This document shows, piece by piece, positions 50,623 to 61,420 of a stretch of 64,000 bases of DNA. The position numbers were made by a program, and so were the translations under genes. The stretch is taken from contig NZ_MDDC01000005.1 of NCBI RefSeq assembly GCF_001875325.1, positions 62,001 through 126,000 of the forward strand, written 5' to 3'. Numbering within the stretch: the first letter of the stretch is position 1; each line of letters begins with the position of its first letter. The notes below the pieces were generated by a model, which saw only the letters and a program-made list of their open reading frames with translations, was not told where the DNA came from and searched no databases. This stretch comes from Neomoorella thermoacetica. GTDB taxonomy: Bacteria; Bacillota; DSM-521; Neomoorellales; Neomoorellaceae.

Positions 50623-52530
50623 GTGGATCAGTTTGCTGTCACCTTTATACCTGATAATATTACCGTCCAGGTGGAGGCCGGTACCACCATTTTGGAGGCA
50701 GCCAACCAGGCTGGCCTGCCCCTGAAAAGCACCTGCGGGGGAGCCGGCACCTGTGGTCGTTGTGCTATCAAGGTCCAGGAGGGGGAAGTTGAGATCAGGG
50801 GAAGCCAGCTTCCGGCCCATTTACGGGAAGAAGGCTACTCCCTGGCGTGCCAGACCGTGGTTATGGGGGATGCCGTAATAGCCATCCCAACGGAATCCCG
50901 CCTGGGCCTGCACCAGGTATTGCTGCAAGATAAAGGGCGCTTGCAGGACAGCCTGACTGATCTACTGGGTAATTATCCCCTTGATCCGGCTTGTAAGGTT
51001 ACCTCGCTGGTCTTGCCGGAACCAACGCTGACTGAAAACACCAGTGATGCCAGCCGCCTGCTGGCCACCCTGCGCAAGGAAAAGGGCCTGGAGGGGCAAC
51101 TCGACCTGGCCTTCCTGCGGGAGTTACCGGATAGCCTGCGCCAGGCCAACTGGCAGGTAGATGTTACCCTGGCCGCAGGAAGTAATCGTCTTATCCGGGT
51201 CACCCCCCGGGGGGAAACAAGGGCCTTCGGCCTGGCCATTGACCTGGGTACGACCACGGTAGTGGTCTCCTTGCTGGATCTGCACAGTGGCGAACGGGTA
51301 ATGCGCAAGGGCAGTTATAACCGCCAGGCAGCTTACGGCGATGATGTTATCTCCCGGATAATTCACGCCACCAGTAATGAGGGGGGGCTGAAAGAGTTAC
51401 GCCAGGCGGCGCTGGATACTATCAACGATTTAATAGCTGCAATCCTGACTTCCAGGGGAATTGACCCGGCAGAGGTAACGGCAGCAACCATAGCCGGCAA
51501 CACCACCATGGCCCACTTGCTGCTGGGCATAAACCCCAGGCACCTCCGCCTGCAGCCCTATATCCCGGCAGCAGCCGAATTACCGGTAATGAAGGCCGAC
51601 GAGGTGGGGTTAAATATTAATCCCCTGGCTACAGTTCAAATCTTTCCGGCGGTAGCCAGCTATGTAGGCGGGGACATCGTCTCAGGCGCTCTCTTTACCC
51701 GGATTGCCAGTAGTGAAGAATTGACCCTCTTCATTGACATCGGCACCAACGGGGAAATGGTCCTGGGTAATAGCGACTGGCTGATATCCTGCGCCTGTTC
51801 GGCCGGGCCAGCTTTTGAAGGTAGCGGCATTACCTGCGGTATGCGGGCCATGGAAGGAGCAATCGAAGGGGTGAGTATCGACCCGGATACCCTGGAAGTC
51901 GAGCTGGAAGTAATCGGCGATAGTCGCCCGTCCGGGATATGTGGTAGCGGTTTAATTGACTGCCTGGCCAAGCTCCTGCACGCGGGTATTATTGACCGTA
52001 CCGGCAATTTCCAGGAAGTAACCACCCCACGGCTGCGTACCACTGACGAAGGCCCGGAATTTGTCCTGGCCTGGGCTGCCCAGAGCAGTATCCACCGGGA
52101 TATTGTTCTGACCGGTGCTGACATTAAGAACCTCATTCGATCCAAGGGAGCCGTTTTCGCCGGCATCCAGAGCCTGCTTAAAACAGTCTCCCTTGAAATA
52201 GACGCTATCGAAAGGATCATCATCGCTGGTGGGTTCGGTAATTACCTCCATATCCCCAATGCCATAGAGATCGGCCTGTTACCCGACCTTCCGCCGGAGA
52301 AATATATCTTTGCCGGCAATACCTCCCTTAAGGGAGCCGAGCTGGCCCTCCTTTCCCAGCCGGCCTGGCAGGAAAGCCTGGAACTGGCCCGCAGGATGAC
52401 CTACTTGGAGCTTTCAGCCGGCAACCTTTTCATGGAAGAGTTTGTGTCAGCCCTGTTCCTGCCCCATACCAGGCTGGAACTCTTCCCATCCGTGGGGAAT
52501 AGGTCCGGCAACGAAAGGAGATCCAGTTAA
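50623..52530 (+). CDS. acsV: Reductive activator of the corrinoid iron-sulfur protein (DUF4445, RACo-type)
   Basis: RACo-type proteins use ATP to reduce inactive Co(II) corrinoid back to Co(I). The protein (~635 residues) has an N-terminal 2Fe-2S ferredoxin domain (TCGGAGTCGRCAIKV with LACQT, residues ~30-85), a linker, and an ASKHA-type ATPase domain: LAIDLGTTTVVVSLLD near 205, FIDIGTNGEMVLGN near 370 and IIAGGFGNYLHIPNA near 530. The frame opens earlier, within acsC; AGGAGG at 50608-50613 is nine bases before GTG 50623, while ATG 50617 is only three bases away. Confidence 0.93.
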   Translation: MDQFAVTFIPDNITVQVEAGTTILEAANQAGLPLKSTCGGAGTCGRCAIKVQEGEVEIRGSQLPAHLREEGYSLACQTVVMGDAVIAIPTESRLGLHQVLLQDKGRLQDSLTDLLGNYPLDPACKVTSLVLPEPTLTENTSDASRLLATLRKEKGLEGQLDLAFLRELPDSLRQANWQVDVTLAAGSNRLIRVTPRGETRAFGLAIDLGTTTVVVSLLDLHSGERVMRKGSYNRQAAYGDDVISRIIHATSNEGGLKELRQAALDTINDLIAAILTSRGIDPAEVTAATIAGNTTMAHLLLGINPRHLRLQPYIPAAAELPVMKADEVGLNINPLATVQIFPAVASYVGGDIVSGALFTRIASSEELTLFIDIGTNGEMVLGNSDWLISCACSAGPAFEGSGITCGMRAMEGAIEGVSIDPDTLEVELEVIGDSRPSGICGSGLIDCLAKLLHAGIIDRTGNFQEVTTPRLRTTDEGPEFVLAWAAQSSIHRDIVLTGADIKNLIRSKGAVFAGIQSLLKTVSLEIDAIERIIIAGGFGNYLHIPNAIEIGLLPDLPPEKYIFAGNTSLKGAELALLSQPAWQESLELARRMTYLELSAGNLFMEEFVSALFLPHTRLELFPSVGNRSGNERRSS

Positions 52531-53280
52531 ATGGCCCGTAATATTGCCGTAGCCGGTAAGGGGGGGACCGGTAAGACCACCTTTGCCGCCCTGATGATCC
52601 GCTATTTGATTGAGGAGCATAAGGGTAGCATCCTGGCCGTCGATGCCGATCCTAACGCCAATTTAAATGAAGCCCTGGGCGTCCAGATAGACACTGTCAT
52701 TGCCGATATACTAGATGCCACCAAGAATCCAAAATCCATTCCCGAGGGTATGACTAAGGAGATATTCGTCCAGTACCAGTTGGCCCAGGCCCTGGTTGAA
52801 ACGAAAGCCTTCGACCTGCTAACTATGGGCCGGCCGCAAGGACCAGGATGCTATTGCTACCCCAATGATCTGTTACGGAAACACCTGGAAACCTTGAGCA
52901 ATAACTATGATTATATGGTTATCGATAGCGAGGCCGGCCTGGAACATATCAGCCGGCGGATTATCCAGGATGTGAACGACCTCTTTGTAATTAGTGACGC
53001 CTCAGCCCGGGGTATTCGTTCCGCTGGCAGGGTAAGGGAATTGGTACAGGAATTACGGTTGCCAATTAATAACCTGTACCTGATAGTAACCAAGACCACT
53101 GGCGATATTACCCCCCTTCAGGAGGAGATCGAAAGGACGGGAATACCTCTAGCGGGAGTTATCCCCTACGATGAGCAAATAGTAGAATATGATATACACA
53201 GTAAACCCCTCTTTGATCTTCCGGCAACTTCCATCTCGGTTCAAGCAGTAAAAGCTATTCTGGCCCGGTGCCAGCTTTAA
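52531..53280 (+). CDS. acsF: CooC/AcsF-type nickel-insertion ATPase (second copy)
   Basis: This is the second MinD-fold metal-insertion ATPase of the cluster, 249 residues like the first. Walker A is GKGGTGKTT (near residue 9), then VDADPNANLNEALG near 38, and the Cys-x-Cys metal site is in GPGCYCYPNDLL near residue 108. In Moorella the homologue in this position is called AcsF/CooC2. The ATG follows the acsV stop with no gap, with AAAGGAGA as ribosome site. Two different copies suggest one acts on CODH and the other on ACS, or on different clusters; this is inference. Confidence 0.92.
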   Translation: MARNIAVAGKGGTGKTTFAALMIRYLIEEHKGSILAVDADPNANLNEALGVQIDTVIADILDATKNPKSIPEGMTKEIFVQYQLAQALVETKAFDLLTMGRPQGPGCYCYPNDLLRKHLETLSNNYDYMVIDSEAGLEHISRRIIQDVNDLFVISDASARGIRSAGRVRELVQELRLPINNLYLIVTKTTGDITPLQEEIERTGIPLAGVIPYDEQIVEYDIHSKPLFDLPATSISVQAVKAILARCQL

Positions 53281-53299
53281 GATGAAAGGAGTGTTTTAA

Positions 53300-54271
53300 A
53301 TGGCCGTCCAGATTTTACGTGATTCTAGCCGCGCCGCTGTCCAGAAGGTCGTCCTGGGTGCCACCAAAGACCAGGGTGGTACCCGCAGCCACACCATCGT
53401 TGTCGGTGGTGATGCCGCCCTTCCTTTCCACCATTTTGAAGGAGAGATTGTCAATAGGCCGGTAATCGGCATGGAAGTCCAGGATATCGTACCCGACTGG
53501 CCTGAAGCTCTCAAAAATCCCTTCGCCGATGTTATTAATGAACCGGGGCGCTGGGCCCAAAAGTGCGTAGACGAGTATGGTGCTGACCTTATCTACTTGA
53601 AGCTTGACGGGGCGGACCCCGAAGGCGCCAACCATTCTGTGGACCAGTGCGTAGCTACTGTGAAAGAAGTCCTGCAGGCCGTGGGGGTACCCCTGGTAGT
53701 GGTAGGTTGCGGCGATGTGGAAAAGGACCATGAGGTCCTGGAAGCAGTAGCCGAGGCTGCTGCCGGCGAGAATCTCCTCCTGGGTAACGCTGAACAGGAA
53801 AACTATAAATCCCTAACGGCAGCCTGCATGGTCCACAAGCATAATATTATCGCCCGTTCGCCCCTGGATATTAACATTTGTAAACAGCTCAACATCCTGA
53901 TCAATGAAATGAACCTGCCCCTGGATCATATCGTCATCGACCCGTCCATCGGCGGCCTGGGTTATGGTATTGAATACGCCTTCTCGATTATGGAACGCAT
54001 GCGCCTGGGGGCACTGCAGGGAGATAAGATGCTCTCCATGCCGGTCATCTGCACCATAGGCTCCGAGGCCTGGCGTTCCAAGGAAGCCACGGCACCGGTA
54101 AGCGAATATCCGGGCTGGGGTAAGGAAACCGACCGCGGCATCCTCTGGGAGGCCGTTACCGCCGCCGCCCTGCTCCAGGCCGGCGCCCACATCCTCCTCA
54201 TGCGCCATCCGGAAGCTGTAGCCAGGGTGAAGGAGAATATCAACCAGCTAATGGTCAGCAACGCCTATTAA
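53300..54271 (+). CDS. acsD: Corrinoid iron-sulfur protein small subunit
   Basis: AcsD is the TIM-barrel small subunit that shares the cobamide with AcsC and receives the methyl group from AcsE. The 323-residue length and start ([20 protein letters not shown]) match the family. Markers are [16 protein letters not shown] near residue 95, [18 protein letters not shown] near 133 and [19 protein letters not shown] near 213. The ATG 53300 has AAAGGAG. A long structured gap separates it from acsE. Confidence 0.98.
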   Translation: MAVQILRDSSRAAVQKVVLGATKDQGGTRSHTIVVGGDAALPFHHFEGEIVNRPVIGMEVQDIVPDWPEALKNPFADVINEPGRWAQKCVDEYGADLIYLKLDGADPEGANHSVDQCVATVKEVLQAVGVPLVVVGCGDVEKDHEVLEAVAEAAAGENLLLGNAEQENYKSLTAACMVHKHNIIARSPLDINICKQLNILINEMNLPLDHIVIDPSIGGLGYGIEYAFSIMERMRLGALQGDKMLSMPVICTIGSEAWRSKEATAPVSEYPGWGKETDRGILWEAVTAAALLQAGAHILLMRHPEAVARVKENINQLMVSNAY

Positions 54272-54321
54272 ACCTGGCGACGGAACTTTTATAAAAAGTT
54301 CGTGCTGGTATTTGTTGCTAG

Positions 54322-54360
54322 CGACTTTGCCGGGGGCACGAAGCGCCCCCGGCAAAGTCG
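54322..54360 (+). repeat. Very strong intercistronic hairpin after acsD
   Basis: CGACTTTGCCGGGGGC (54322-54337) pairs perfectly over 16 bp with 54345-54360 across a 7-base loop. No U-tract follows directly, so read-through to acsE is expected. Confidence 0.82.
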
Positions 54361-54410
54361 GGAACCTTTTATGAAGGTATGTGCCCTCTCGATTAACAAG
54401 AAAAATGTAA

Positions 54411-55328
<918 letters not shown>

Positions 55329-55438
55329 GAATTTTAATATTAACGTCGAAATATAATTAAAGCAAATTCTAAAAGATGGACTCCAAAATCTCCAGCGCCA
55401 GCAGCAATACGTAAATGCCCCCAGGGGTAACTGTGACG

Positions 55439-55480
55439 GCAGGTACCAGTGGATTGCTGAACGCTGGTACCTGCATTTTT
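55439..55480 (+). terminator. Terminator-like hairpin between acsE and hdrC
   Basis: GCAGGTACCAG (55439-55449) pairs perfectly with CTGGTACCTGC (55464-55474), then ATTTTT. Since hdrC follows 22 bases later with no obvious new promoter seen, it may give partial termination. Confidence 0.75.
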
Positions 55481-55502
55481 AGAGCCGAAAGGAGGAAGGG
55501 GA

Positions 55503-56063
55503 TTGGCTGAACAACAGGTTGTACCTTCCCAGCAACTCGCAGCTCCGGTGGCCAGACTATCGGGACAACCTGTCAATCGCTGTTACCAGTGCCACAAATG
55601 CACGGCCGGTTGTCCCGTTGCTGCGATCATGGACCTGAAGCCCCACCAGGTGGTCCGTTATGTCCAACTAGGTTTGGAAGAAGAACTCTCAAAAAGCAAA
55701 ACTATCTGGCAATGCGCCGCCTGCCGGACCTGCATTTCCCGCTGTCCTAACGGCATTGATATTGCCGCTATCAACGATGCCCTGAAGCAACGGTCCCTGG
55801 CCAGGGGAATCCCGCCGGCCCTGCCGGAGGTTGCTGCCTTCCACCAGGCCTTCCTGGCTTCGGTAAAAAGTAAGGGCCGGGTTCATGAACTGGGAATGAT
55901 GATTGCCTTTAAACTAAAAACCGGCACCTACTTCCAGGATGTCCCCCTGGGGCTGAAGATGTTCCAGCGCCGCAAACTGCGGCTTTTACCCGAAGGCATA
56001 AAAAACCGCCAGCGCTTCCGGACTTTACTCCAGGGTGAGGGTGAAAAGGGGTGGCAGGAATGA
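55503..56063 (+). CDS. hdrC: Heterodisulfide reductase subunit C-like protein
   Basis: HdrC is a small 2x[4Fe-4S] ferredoxin-type subunit that passes electrons between HdrA and HdrB. The 186-residue protein has the two cluster motifs: CYQCHKCTAGCPV (residues ~28-40) and CAACRTCISRCPN (residues ~70-82). It starts at TTG 55503 with GGAGG before it. In Moorella the MetFV-HdrABC-MvhD proteins form one complex that oxidises NADH during methylene-THF reduction. The hdrB ATG overlaps its stop. Confidence 0.95.
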   Translation: MAEQQVVPSQQLAAPVARLSGQPVNRCYQCHKCTAGCPVAAIMDLKPHQVVRYVQLGLEEELSKSKTIWQCAACRTCISRCPNGIDIAAINDALKQRSLARGIPPALPEVAAFHQAFLASVKSKGRVHELGMMIAFKLKTGTYFQDVPLGLKMFQRRKLRLLPEGIKNRQRFRTLLQGEGEKGWQE

Positions 56064-56932
56064 GGTTAAGCTATTACCCCGGTTGTTCCCTGCATTCTAC
56101 GGCAGCCGAATACTCCGCTTCTGCAGAGGCCCTTTTTCAGGCCCTGGGGGTTGAATTACGGGAACTGGATGACTGGTGTTGCTGCGGGGCCACTTCCGGG
56201 CACTCCCTCAGCAGTTTCTTGAGCCATGCCCTGCCCCTGCACAACCTGGTACTGGCTGAGGCTGTAGGCGATGATCTGCTGGTTCCCTGTGCCGCCTGTT
56301 ACAATTCCCTGAAAAGCGCCCAGGCTTTTATGGCCGGCGGCAGCCAGGAGGCTGGTGAACTCAAACGGCAGGTCGCTCAATCCCTGGGCCGGGAATACCG
56401 GGGTCAGGTGCGGGTACGCCACGTGATTGATGTTCTAGCCGATCCCCGGGTCGAAAACCTGATCAAAGACCGCCTGAAAAAGAGCCTGGCCGGTATGCCC
56501 CTGGCTTCCTATTACGGTTGTCTCCTGACCAGGCCGCCTAAAGTAACCAGTTTTGAAACTAATCCAGAACAGCCCCAGCTAATGGACCGCCTTTTGCGAC
56601 TGGCCGGGGCTATGCCGGTGACCTGGAGCCATAAAAACGAGTGCTGCGGAGCCAGCCTGGCCATTCCCCAACCGCAAATCGTCGAAGGACTGGTCGGTAA
56701 AATCATAGCCGCTGCCCGCCGGGCCGGGGCTGCAGCCATTGTTACTGCCTGTCCCCTCTGCCAGACCAACCTGGACAGCCGCCAGCCGGCCGGAGGAGAT
56801 TACCTGCCCGTTTTCTTTATTACAGAAATCATAGGCCTGGCCCTGGGTCTAAATGCTACACCCTGGTTAAGAAAACACCTGATCGATCCCCTGCCCCTTT
56901 TGCACCAGCAGGGATTACTGGCAGCTTCTTAA
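56060..56932 (+). CDS. hdrB: Heterodisulfide reductase subunit B-like protein
   Basis: HdrB carries two CCG domains, in methanogens the site of noncubane 4Fe-4S clusters and disulfide reduction. The 290-residue chain starts MRLSYYPGCSLHST; the first domain has WCCCGATSGHS with CAACYNSL near 80, and the second has ECCGASLAIPQP near 195 with CPLCQTNLD near 235. The ATG 56060 overlaps the hdrC stop (ATGA); an in-frame GTG at 56051 is less likely. The natural substrate in acetogens is not a heterodisulfide and remains unclear. Confidence 0.95.
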   Translation: MRLSYYPGCSLHSTAAEYSASAEALFQALGVELRELDDWCCCGATSGHSLSSFLSHALPLHNLVLAEAVGDDLLVPCAACYNSLKSAQAFMAGGSQEAGELKRQVAQSLGREYRGQVRVRHVIDVLADPRVENLIKDRLKKSLAGMPLASYYGCLLTRPPKVTSFETNPEQPQLMDRLLRLAGAMPVTWSHKNECCGASLAIPQPQIVEGLVGKIIAAARRAGAAAIVTACPLCQTNLDSRQPAGGDYLPVFFITEIIGLALGLNATPWLRKHLIDPLPLLHQQGLLAAS

Positions 56933-56953
56933 GCGGAAAGGTTGTGAGAAAAT

Positions 56954-59900
56954 ATGAGTGCAAAGAAGGAAACTACTCCGGCCGTCGGTGCTGTCCTGGT
57001 TCTTGGTGGTGGTATCGCCGGCATGCAGTCGGCCCTTGACCTGGCCAACGCCGGCTACCTGGTGCACATGGTCACGGAGAGTTCTTCCATCGGCGGCCAC
57101 ATGGCCCAGCTGGATAAAACCTTTCCCACCAATGAATGTGCCATGTGCCTGCTGGGGCCACGGATGACAGATACCTCAAACCACCCCAACATCCGCCTGC
57201 ACACCTGCGCCACCCTGGAGAAGGTGGAGGGGAAAAAGGGCAATTTTACTGTCCAGATTCGCGAAAAACCTCGTTACGTCAATATACAGGAATGTACGGC
57301 CTGCGGCGACTGCGAACAGGCCTGCCCGGTATCTATTCCCAACGAGTATAACCAGGAAATGGGCACCCGCAAGGCCATTCACAAGATGTTCCCCCAGGCC
57401 GTTCCCAATAAGTACCTTATTTCCAAACGGGGGACGCCGCCCTGCCGTAGTACCTGTCCCGCCGGCACCAATGCCCAGGGGTATGTGGCCTTAATCTCCC
57501 AGGGCAAATTTGCCGAGGCCCTGGAGGTCGTCCACCGGCGTATGCCCTTTGCCGGCATCTGCGGACGCATCTGCCATCACCCGTGTGAAACCGGGTGTAA
57601 CCGGGGTCAGTATGACGACCCCATCGCCATCGCCACCCTGAAGCGAGCGGCCTATGACTATGGCTGGGAAGCCGAGGCCTCCCGGGAGAAGGAGCAAAAG
57701 CTGGAACTGCCGTCCAGGAAAGAAAGGGTGGCCGTTATCGGTGCCGGGCCAGCGGGCCTGACTGCCGCCCAGGACCTGGCCCTGGCAGGTTACCAGGTAA
57801 CTATCTACGACGCCATGAGCCAGCCCGGTGGCATGCTGCGGGGCGGCATCCCCCGCTATCGCCTGCCTATGGAGGTTGTCGACCGGGAAACGGAACGTAT
57901 CCTCAACCTGGGCATCAAGTTTGTCCCCAATACAATTGTTGGTAAAGATATCACCCTGAAAGACCTGCAAAAGGAATATAACGCCGTTATTATCGCCGTT
58001 GGCCTGCAGAAGAGCCGGATGCTCAAACTGGACGGCTCCGAACTAGAGGGTATTCTCCCGGGAGTTAATTTCCTGCGGGAAGCTGCCCTGGGCGGCCGTC
58101 CCGAGGTAGGGGAGAAGGTCGTCGTCATTGGCGGCGGCAATGTGGCCATTGACGTGGCCCGTACCGCCCGGCGCCTGGGTGCCAGGGAAGTCCACCTGGC
58201 CTGCCTGGAGTCCCAGGAGGAAATGCCGGCCCATCCCTGGGAAGTTGAAGAAGCCCTGGAAGAGGGCATTATCCTTCATCCTTCCTGGGGTCCCAAACGT
58301 TTCCTGGGGGCAAAAGGACGGGTGACGGGCATCGAATTGATGCAGTGCACCCGGGTCTTTGACGAAGAACGTCGCTTTAACCCCCAGTATAATCCGGAGG
58401 TCACTCAAACTTTAACGGCTGATACAATTATCCTGGCTATCGGCCAGGCAGCCGACCTCTCCCTGCTGGGGGAGAAGAGCCCTGTTGCTACCAACCGCGG
58501 CCTCATCAAAGCCGATCCCCTGACCATGGCCACCAGTGTCCCCGGAGTATTTGCCTGCGGTGATATTGTTCGCGGCCCGGCCTCGGTGGTCGAGGCGGTA
58601 GCCGACGGCCATGAGGCAGCGGAATCGGTAAAACGCTACCTTCAGGGGGAAGACCTGGCTGCTGGCCGTTCCCTGGAAAAGCCTCCCCATCTGGACCCGC
58701 CCCCCAATGTCGTGCCCTTCCCGGGCCGGCGCCAGGCCCAGGCCATGGCCCCGGTAGAAGAGCGCATCCGGGATTTCCGGGAGGTCTACCAGGGCTTTAC
58801 TCCCGAGGAGGCCATAGCCGAAGCCAAACGCTGCCTGAACTGTGGTATTTGTTGCGAGTGTCTCCAGTGTGAAGCCGTCTGTAAAAAGAAGGCTGTTGAG
58901 CACTGGCAAGAGGAAAAGGTTACGGAATTAAAAGTAGGTTCTATTGTCCTGGCGCCCGGTTTCGAACTCTTTGATGCCACCCTGACAGGTGAGTATGGCT
59001 ACGGCTACTACGCCAATGTCGTGACCAGCCTGGAGTTCGAGCGTCTCCTCAGCGCCACCGGTCCTACCGAGAGTCATGTATTGCGCCCTTCCGACAAGCG
59101 ACCGCCGAAAAAGGTGGCCTTTATCCAGTGCGTCGGTTCCCGGGACTGCGAGCGAGAGGGGAGCCCCTATTGTTCAGCCATCTGCTGCATGTACTCCACC
59201 AAGGAGGCCCTTATCGCCCGGGAACACGACGCCAATATCGAGCCGACCATCTTTTACCTGGACATCCGTGCCTACGGGAAAAACTTTGACCGTTATGTTG
59301 AATCTGCCAGGGCCGGGGGCGTCCGTTACGTACGGGCCATGATCTCCAGGGTCGAAGAGGACCCCCAGACCAAAAACCTGATCATCCAGTACTATACAGA
59401 CGGCGGGATGCAACGGGAGGAGTTCGACCTGGTGGTCCTGGCCGTGGGGGTGAAACCACCGGTCGACGCGGAAAAAATTGCCGCTGCTACGGGTATTGAG
59501 TTAAACCCCTATGGTTTTGCTAAAACCCAACCCTTCGAACCTGTGGCTACCACCCGCGACGGCATTTATGTAGCCGGTGTCTTCCAGGGACCGCGGGATA
59601 TCCCGGAGACGGTGGTCAATGCTAGTGCTGCCGCTGCCTGTGCCGGTGCTGCCATGGCTCCCGGGCGCAATACCATGGTTACTCCCAAGGAGTACCCGCC
59701 GGAAAGGGATGTCAGCCGTGAGGAGCCCCGGGTGGGGGTATTTATCTGCCACTGTGGGATTAATATTGCTGGCGTGGTCGATGTCAAGGCTGTAGTCGAG
59801 GCTGCTGCCAAACTCCCCGGGGTAGTCCATGCCGAAGACAACCTATATACCTGCTCCCAGGACACCCTGAAGAAGATCAAGGACGCCATCCAGGAATACA

Positions 59901-61417
59901 GGTTAAACCGGGTAGTGGTTGCCTCCTGTACTATCCGCACCCACCAGCCCCTCTTCCGGGAAGCCCTCAGGGAAGCCGGGCTGAACCAATTCTACTTCGA
60001 AATGGCCAATATCCGCGACCAGTGTTCCTGGGTACACCGTAATGAACCGGCCAATGCTACCTTAAAGGCCATTGACCTGGTCCGTATGGCCGTGGCTAAG
60101 GTCAAACGCCACGAGGCCCTGCACCTGCAGCCAGTACCGGTAGTCCAGAAGGCCCTGATTATCGGTGGCGGGGTGGCTGGCCTGACGGCAGCCCTGAATG
60201 TCGCCGAGCAGGGTTTTGAGGCCTATATAGTTGAACGGGAAGCCGAACTCGGCGGCCAGGTACGTAATTTGCGTACCACCCTGGAGGGTGAAGACCTGCA
60301 GGCCTTGCTGCGGGATCTGATTACCAGGGTTCAGGCCAACCCCCACATCCAGGTCTTTACCCGGGCCCGCATCGAGGATTTCGGCGGTCACCAGGGCCAC
60401 TTTACGACGACCATTTCCCTCGGTGAACCCGGCCAGGAACACGTCCGCCGCACCCAGACCCTGGAGCACGGCGTAGTTATCGTGGCCACCGGGAGCCAGG
60501 AGATCAAAACCGATGCCTATCTCCTGGGCCAGGACGAGCGGGTAATAACCAACACCCGGCTGGAGCAGGCCCTGGCCGATGGCCAGTGGGATCAGGAAAA
60601 GAACAAGCAGGTAGTCTTTATCCAGTGCGTTGGTTCCCGGGATCAGGAGCATCCCTACTGCAGCCGGACCTGTTGTGCCCAGACCATCAAGAACGCCCTG
60701 GCCATAAAGAAACGTAACCCCGAAGCCCAGGTCTACGTCCTGTACCGGGATATTCGCACCTATGCCTTTATGGAGGATTACTACCGCCAGGCCAGGGAGG
60801 CAGGAGTCCTATTTATAGCCTATGATCCCGGAGACCCGCCCCGGGTACGGCAGCGGGAGATCGGGCTCCTGGAGGTCCTGGTCATGGACCCAGACTCCGG
60901 GAAAGAGCTTGTCCTGTGGCCCGACCAGCTGGTCCTGGCCACTGGAGCAGTGGCCCCGGACGGGGTGGAGGAACTGGCTACCCTGTTGAAGCTCCCGCTG
61001 AATGAGGATAAGTTCTACGTGGAAACCCATGCTAAACTGGCGCCAATAGACTTCCCGACGGCCGGGATTTTCCTCTGCGGTGCCGGCCACGCCCCCAAAC
61101 TGGCTGCCGAGGCCATAGCTCAGGCTAAAGGGGCGGTGGCCCGGGCCTGTACAGTCCTGGCCAGGGAAAACCTCATGGTCGGCGGTGTGGTAGCCGTTGT
61201 CGATGAGAATAAATGCGCTGCCTGCCTGACATGTGTCCGGGTCTGCCCCTTCAATGTACCCCGGATCAATGAGCGCAACGTGGCCGAGATTAATGCCGTC
61301 CAGTGCATGGGCTGCGGCACCTGCGCCGGTGAGTGCCCGGCCAAAGCCATCCAGTTGCAATTTTATAAAGATGACCAGCTGCTGGCTAAGGTAGCCGGCC
61401 TCTTCGGGGAGGTGTAG
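56954..61417 (+). CDS. hdrA: Giant HdrA-type flavoprotein: HdrA, GltD-like insert and second HdrA half
   Basis: This 1487-residue multidomain flavoprotein begins with an HdrA FAD site (VLVLGGGIAGMQSALDL, residue ~16) and a 4Fe-4S motif (CTACGDCEQACPV, ~114). Next is a glutamate-synthase-small-subunit-like NAD(P)H module: VAVIGAGPAGLTAAQDLA near 258 for FAD and VVVIGGGNVAIDVARTA near 390 for the pyridine nucleotide. Then CLNCGICCEC near 627 and HdrA text IQCVGSRDCE near 726, FICHCGINIAG near 930, a third FAD site ALIIGGGVAGLTAALN near 1066, a second IQCVGSRD near 1227, and C-terminal ferredoxin pairs near 1420 and 1450. It would accept NADH and distribute electrons. Confidence 0.95.
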   Translation: MSAKKETTPAVGAVLVLGGGIAGMQSALDLANAGYLVHMVTESSSIGGHMAQLDKTFPTNECAMCLLGPRMTDTSNHPNIRLHTCATLEKVEGKKGNFTVQIREKPRYVNIQECTACGDCEQACPVSIPNEYNQEMGTRKAIHKMFPQAVPNKYLISKRGTPPCRSTCPAGTNAQGYVALISQGKFAEALEVVHRRMPFAGICGRICHHPCETGCNRGQYDDPIAIATLKRAAYDYGWEAEASREKEQKLELPSRKERVAVIGAGPAGLTAAQDLALAGYQVTIYDAMSQPGGMLRGGIPRYRLPMEVVDRETERILNLGIKFVPNTIVGKDITLKDLQKEYNAVIIAVGLQKSRMLKLDGSELEGILPGVNFLREAALGGRPEVGEKVVVIGGGNVAIDVARTARRLGAREVHLACLESQEEMPAHPWEVEEALEEGIILHPSWGPKRFLGAKGRVTGIELMQCTRVFDEERRFNPQYNPEVTQTLTADTIILAIGQAADLSLLGEKSPVATNRGLIKADPLTMATSVPGVFACGDIVRGPASVVEAVADGHEAAESVKRYLQGEDLAAGRSLEKPPHLDPPPNVVPFPGRRQAQAMAPVEERIRDFREVYQGFTPEEAIAEAKRCLNCGICCECLQCEAVCKKKAVEHWQEEKVTELKVGSIVLAPGFELFDATLTGEYGYGYYANVVTSLEFERLLSATGPTESHVLRPSDKRPPKKVAFIQCVGSRDCEREGSPYCSAICCMYSTKEALIAREHDANIEPTIFYLDIRAYGKNFDRYVESARAGGVRYVRAMISRVEEDPQTKNLIIQYYTDGGMQREEFDLVVLAVGVKPPVDAEKIAAATGIELNPYGFAKTQPFEPVATTRDGIYVAGVFQGPRDIPETVVNASAAAACAGAAMAPGRNTMVTPKEYPPERDVSREEPRVGVFICHCGINIAGVVDVKAVVEAAAKLPGVVHAEDNLYTCSQDTLKKIKDAIQEYRLNRVVVASCTIRTHQPLFREALREAGLNQFYFEMANIRDQCSWVHRNEPANATLKAIDLVRMAVAKVKRHEALHLQPVPVVQKALIIGGGVAGLTAALNVAEQGFEAYIVEREAELGGQVRNLRTTLEGEDLQALLRDLITRVQANPHIQVFTRARIEDFGGHQGHFTTTISLGEPGQEHVRRTQTLEHGVVIVATGSQEIKTDAYLLGQDERVITNTRLEQALADGQWDQEKNKQVVFIQCVGSRDQEHPYCSRTCCAQTIKNALAIKKRNPEAQVYVLYRDIRTYAFMEDYYRQAREAGVLFIAYDPGDPPRVRQREIGLLEVLVMDPDSGKELVLWPDQLVLATGAVAPDGVEELATLLKLPLNEDKFYVETHAKLAPIDFPTAGIFLCGAGHAPKLAAEAIAQAKGAVARACTVLARENLMVGGVVAVVDENKCAACLTCVRVCPFNVPRINERNVAEINAVQCMGCGTCAGECPAKAIQLQFYKDDQLLAKVAGLFGEV

Positions 61418-61420
61418 GAG

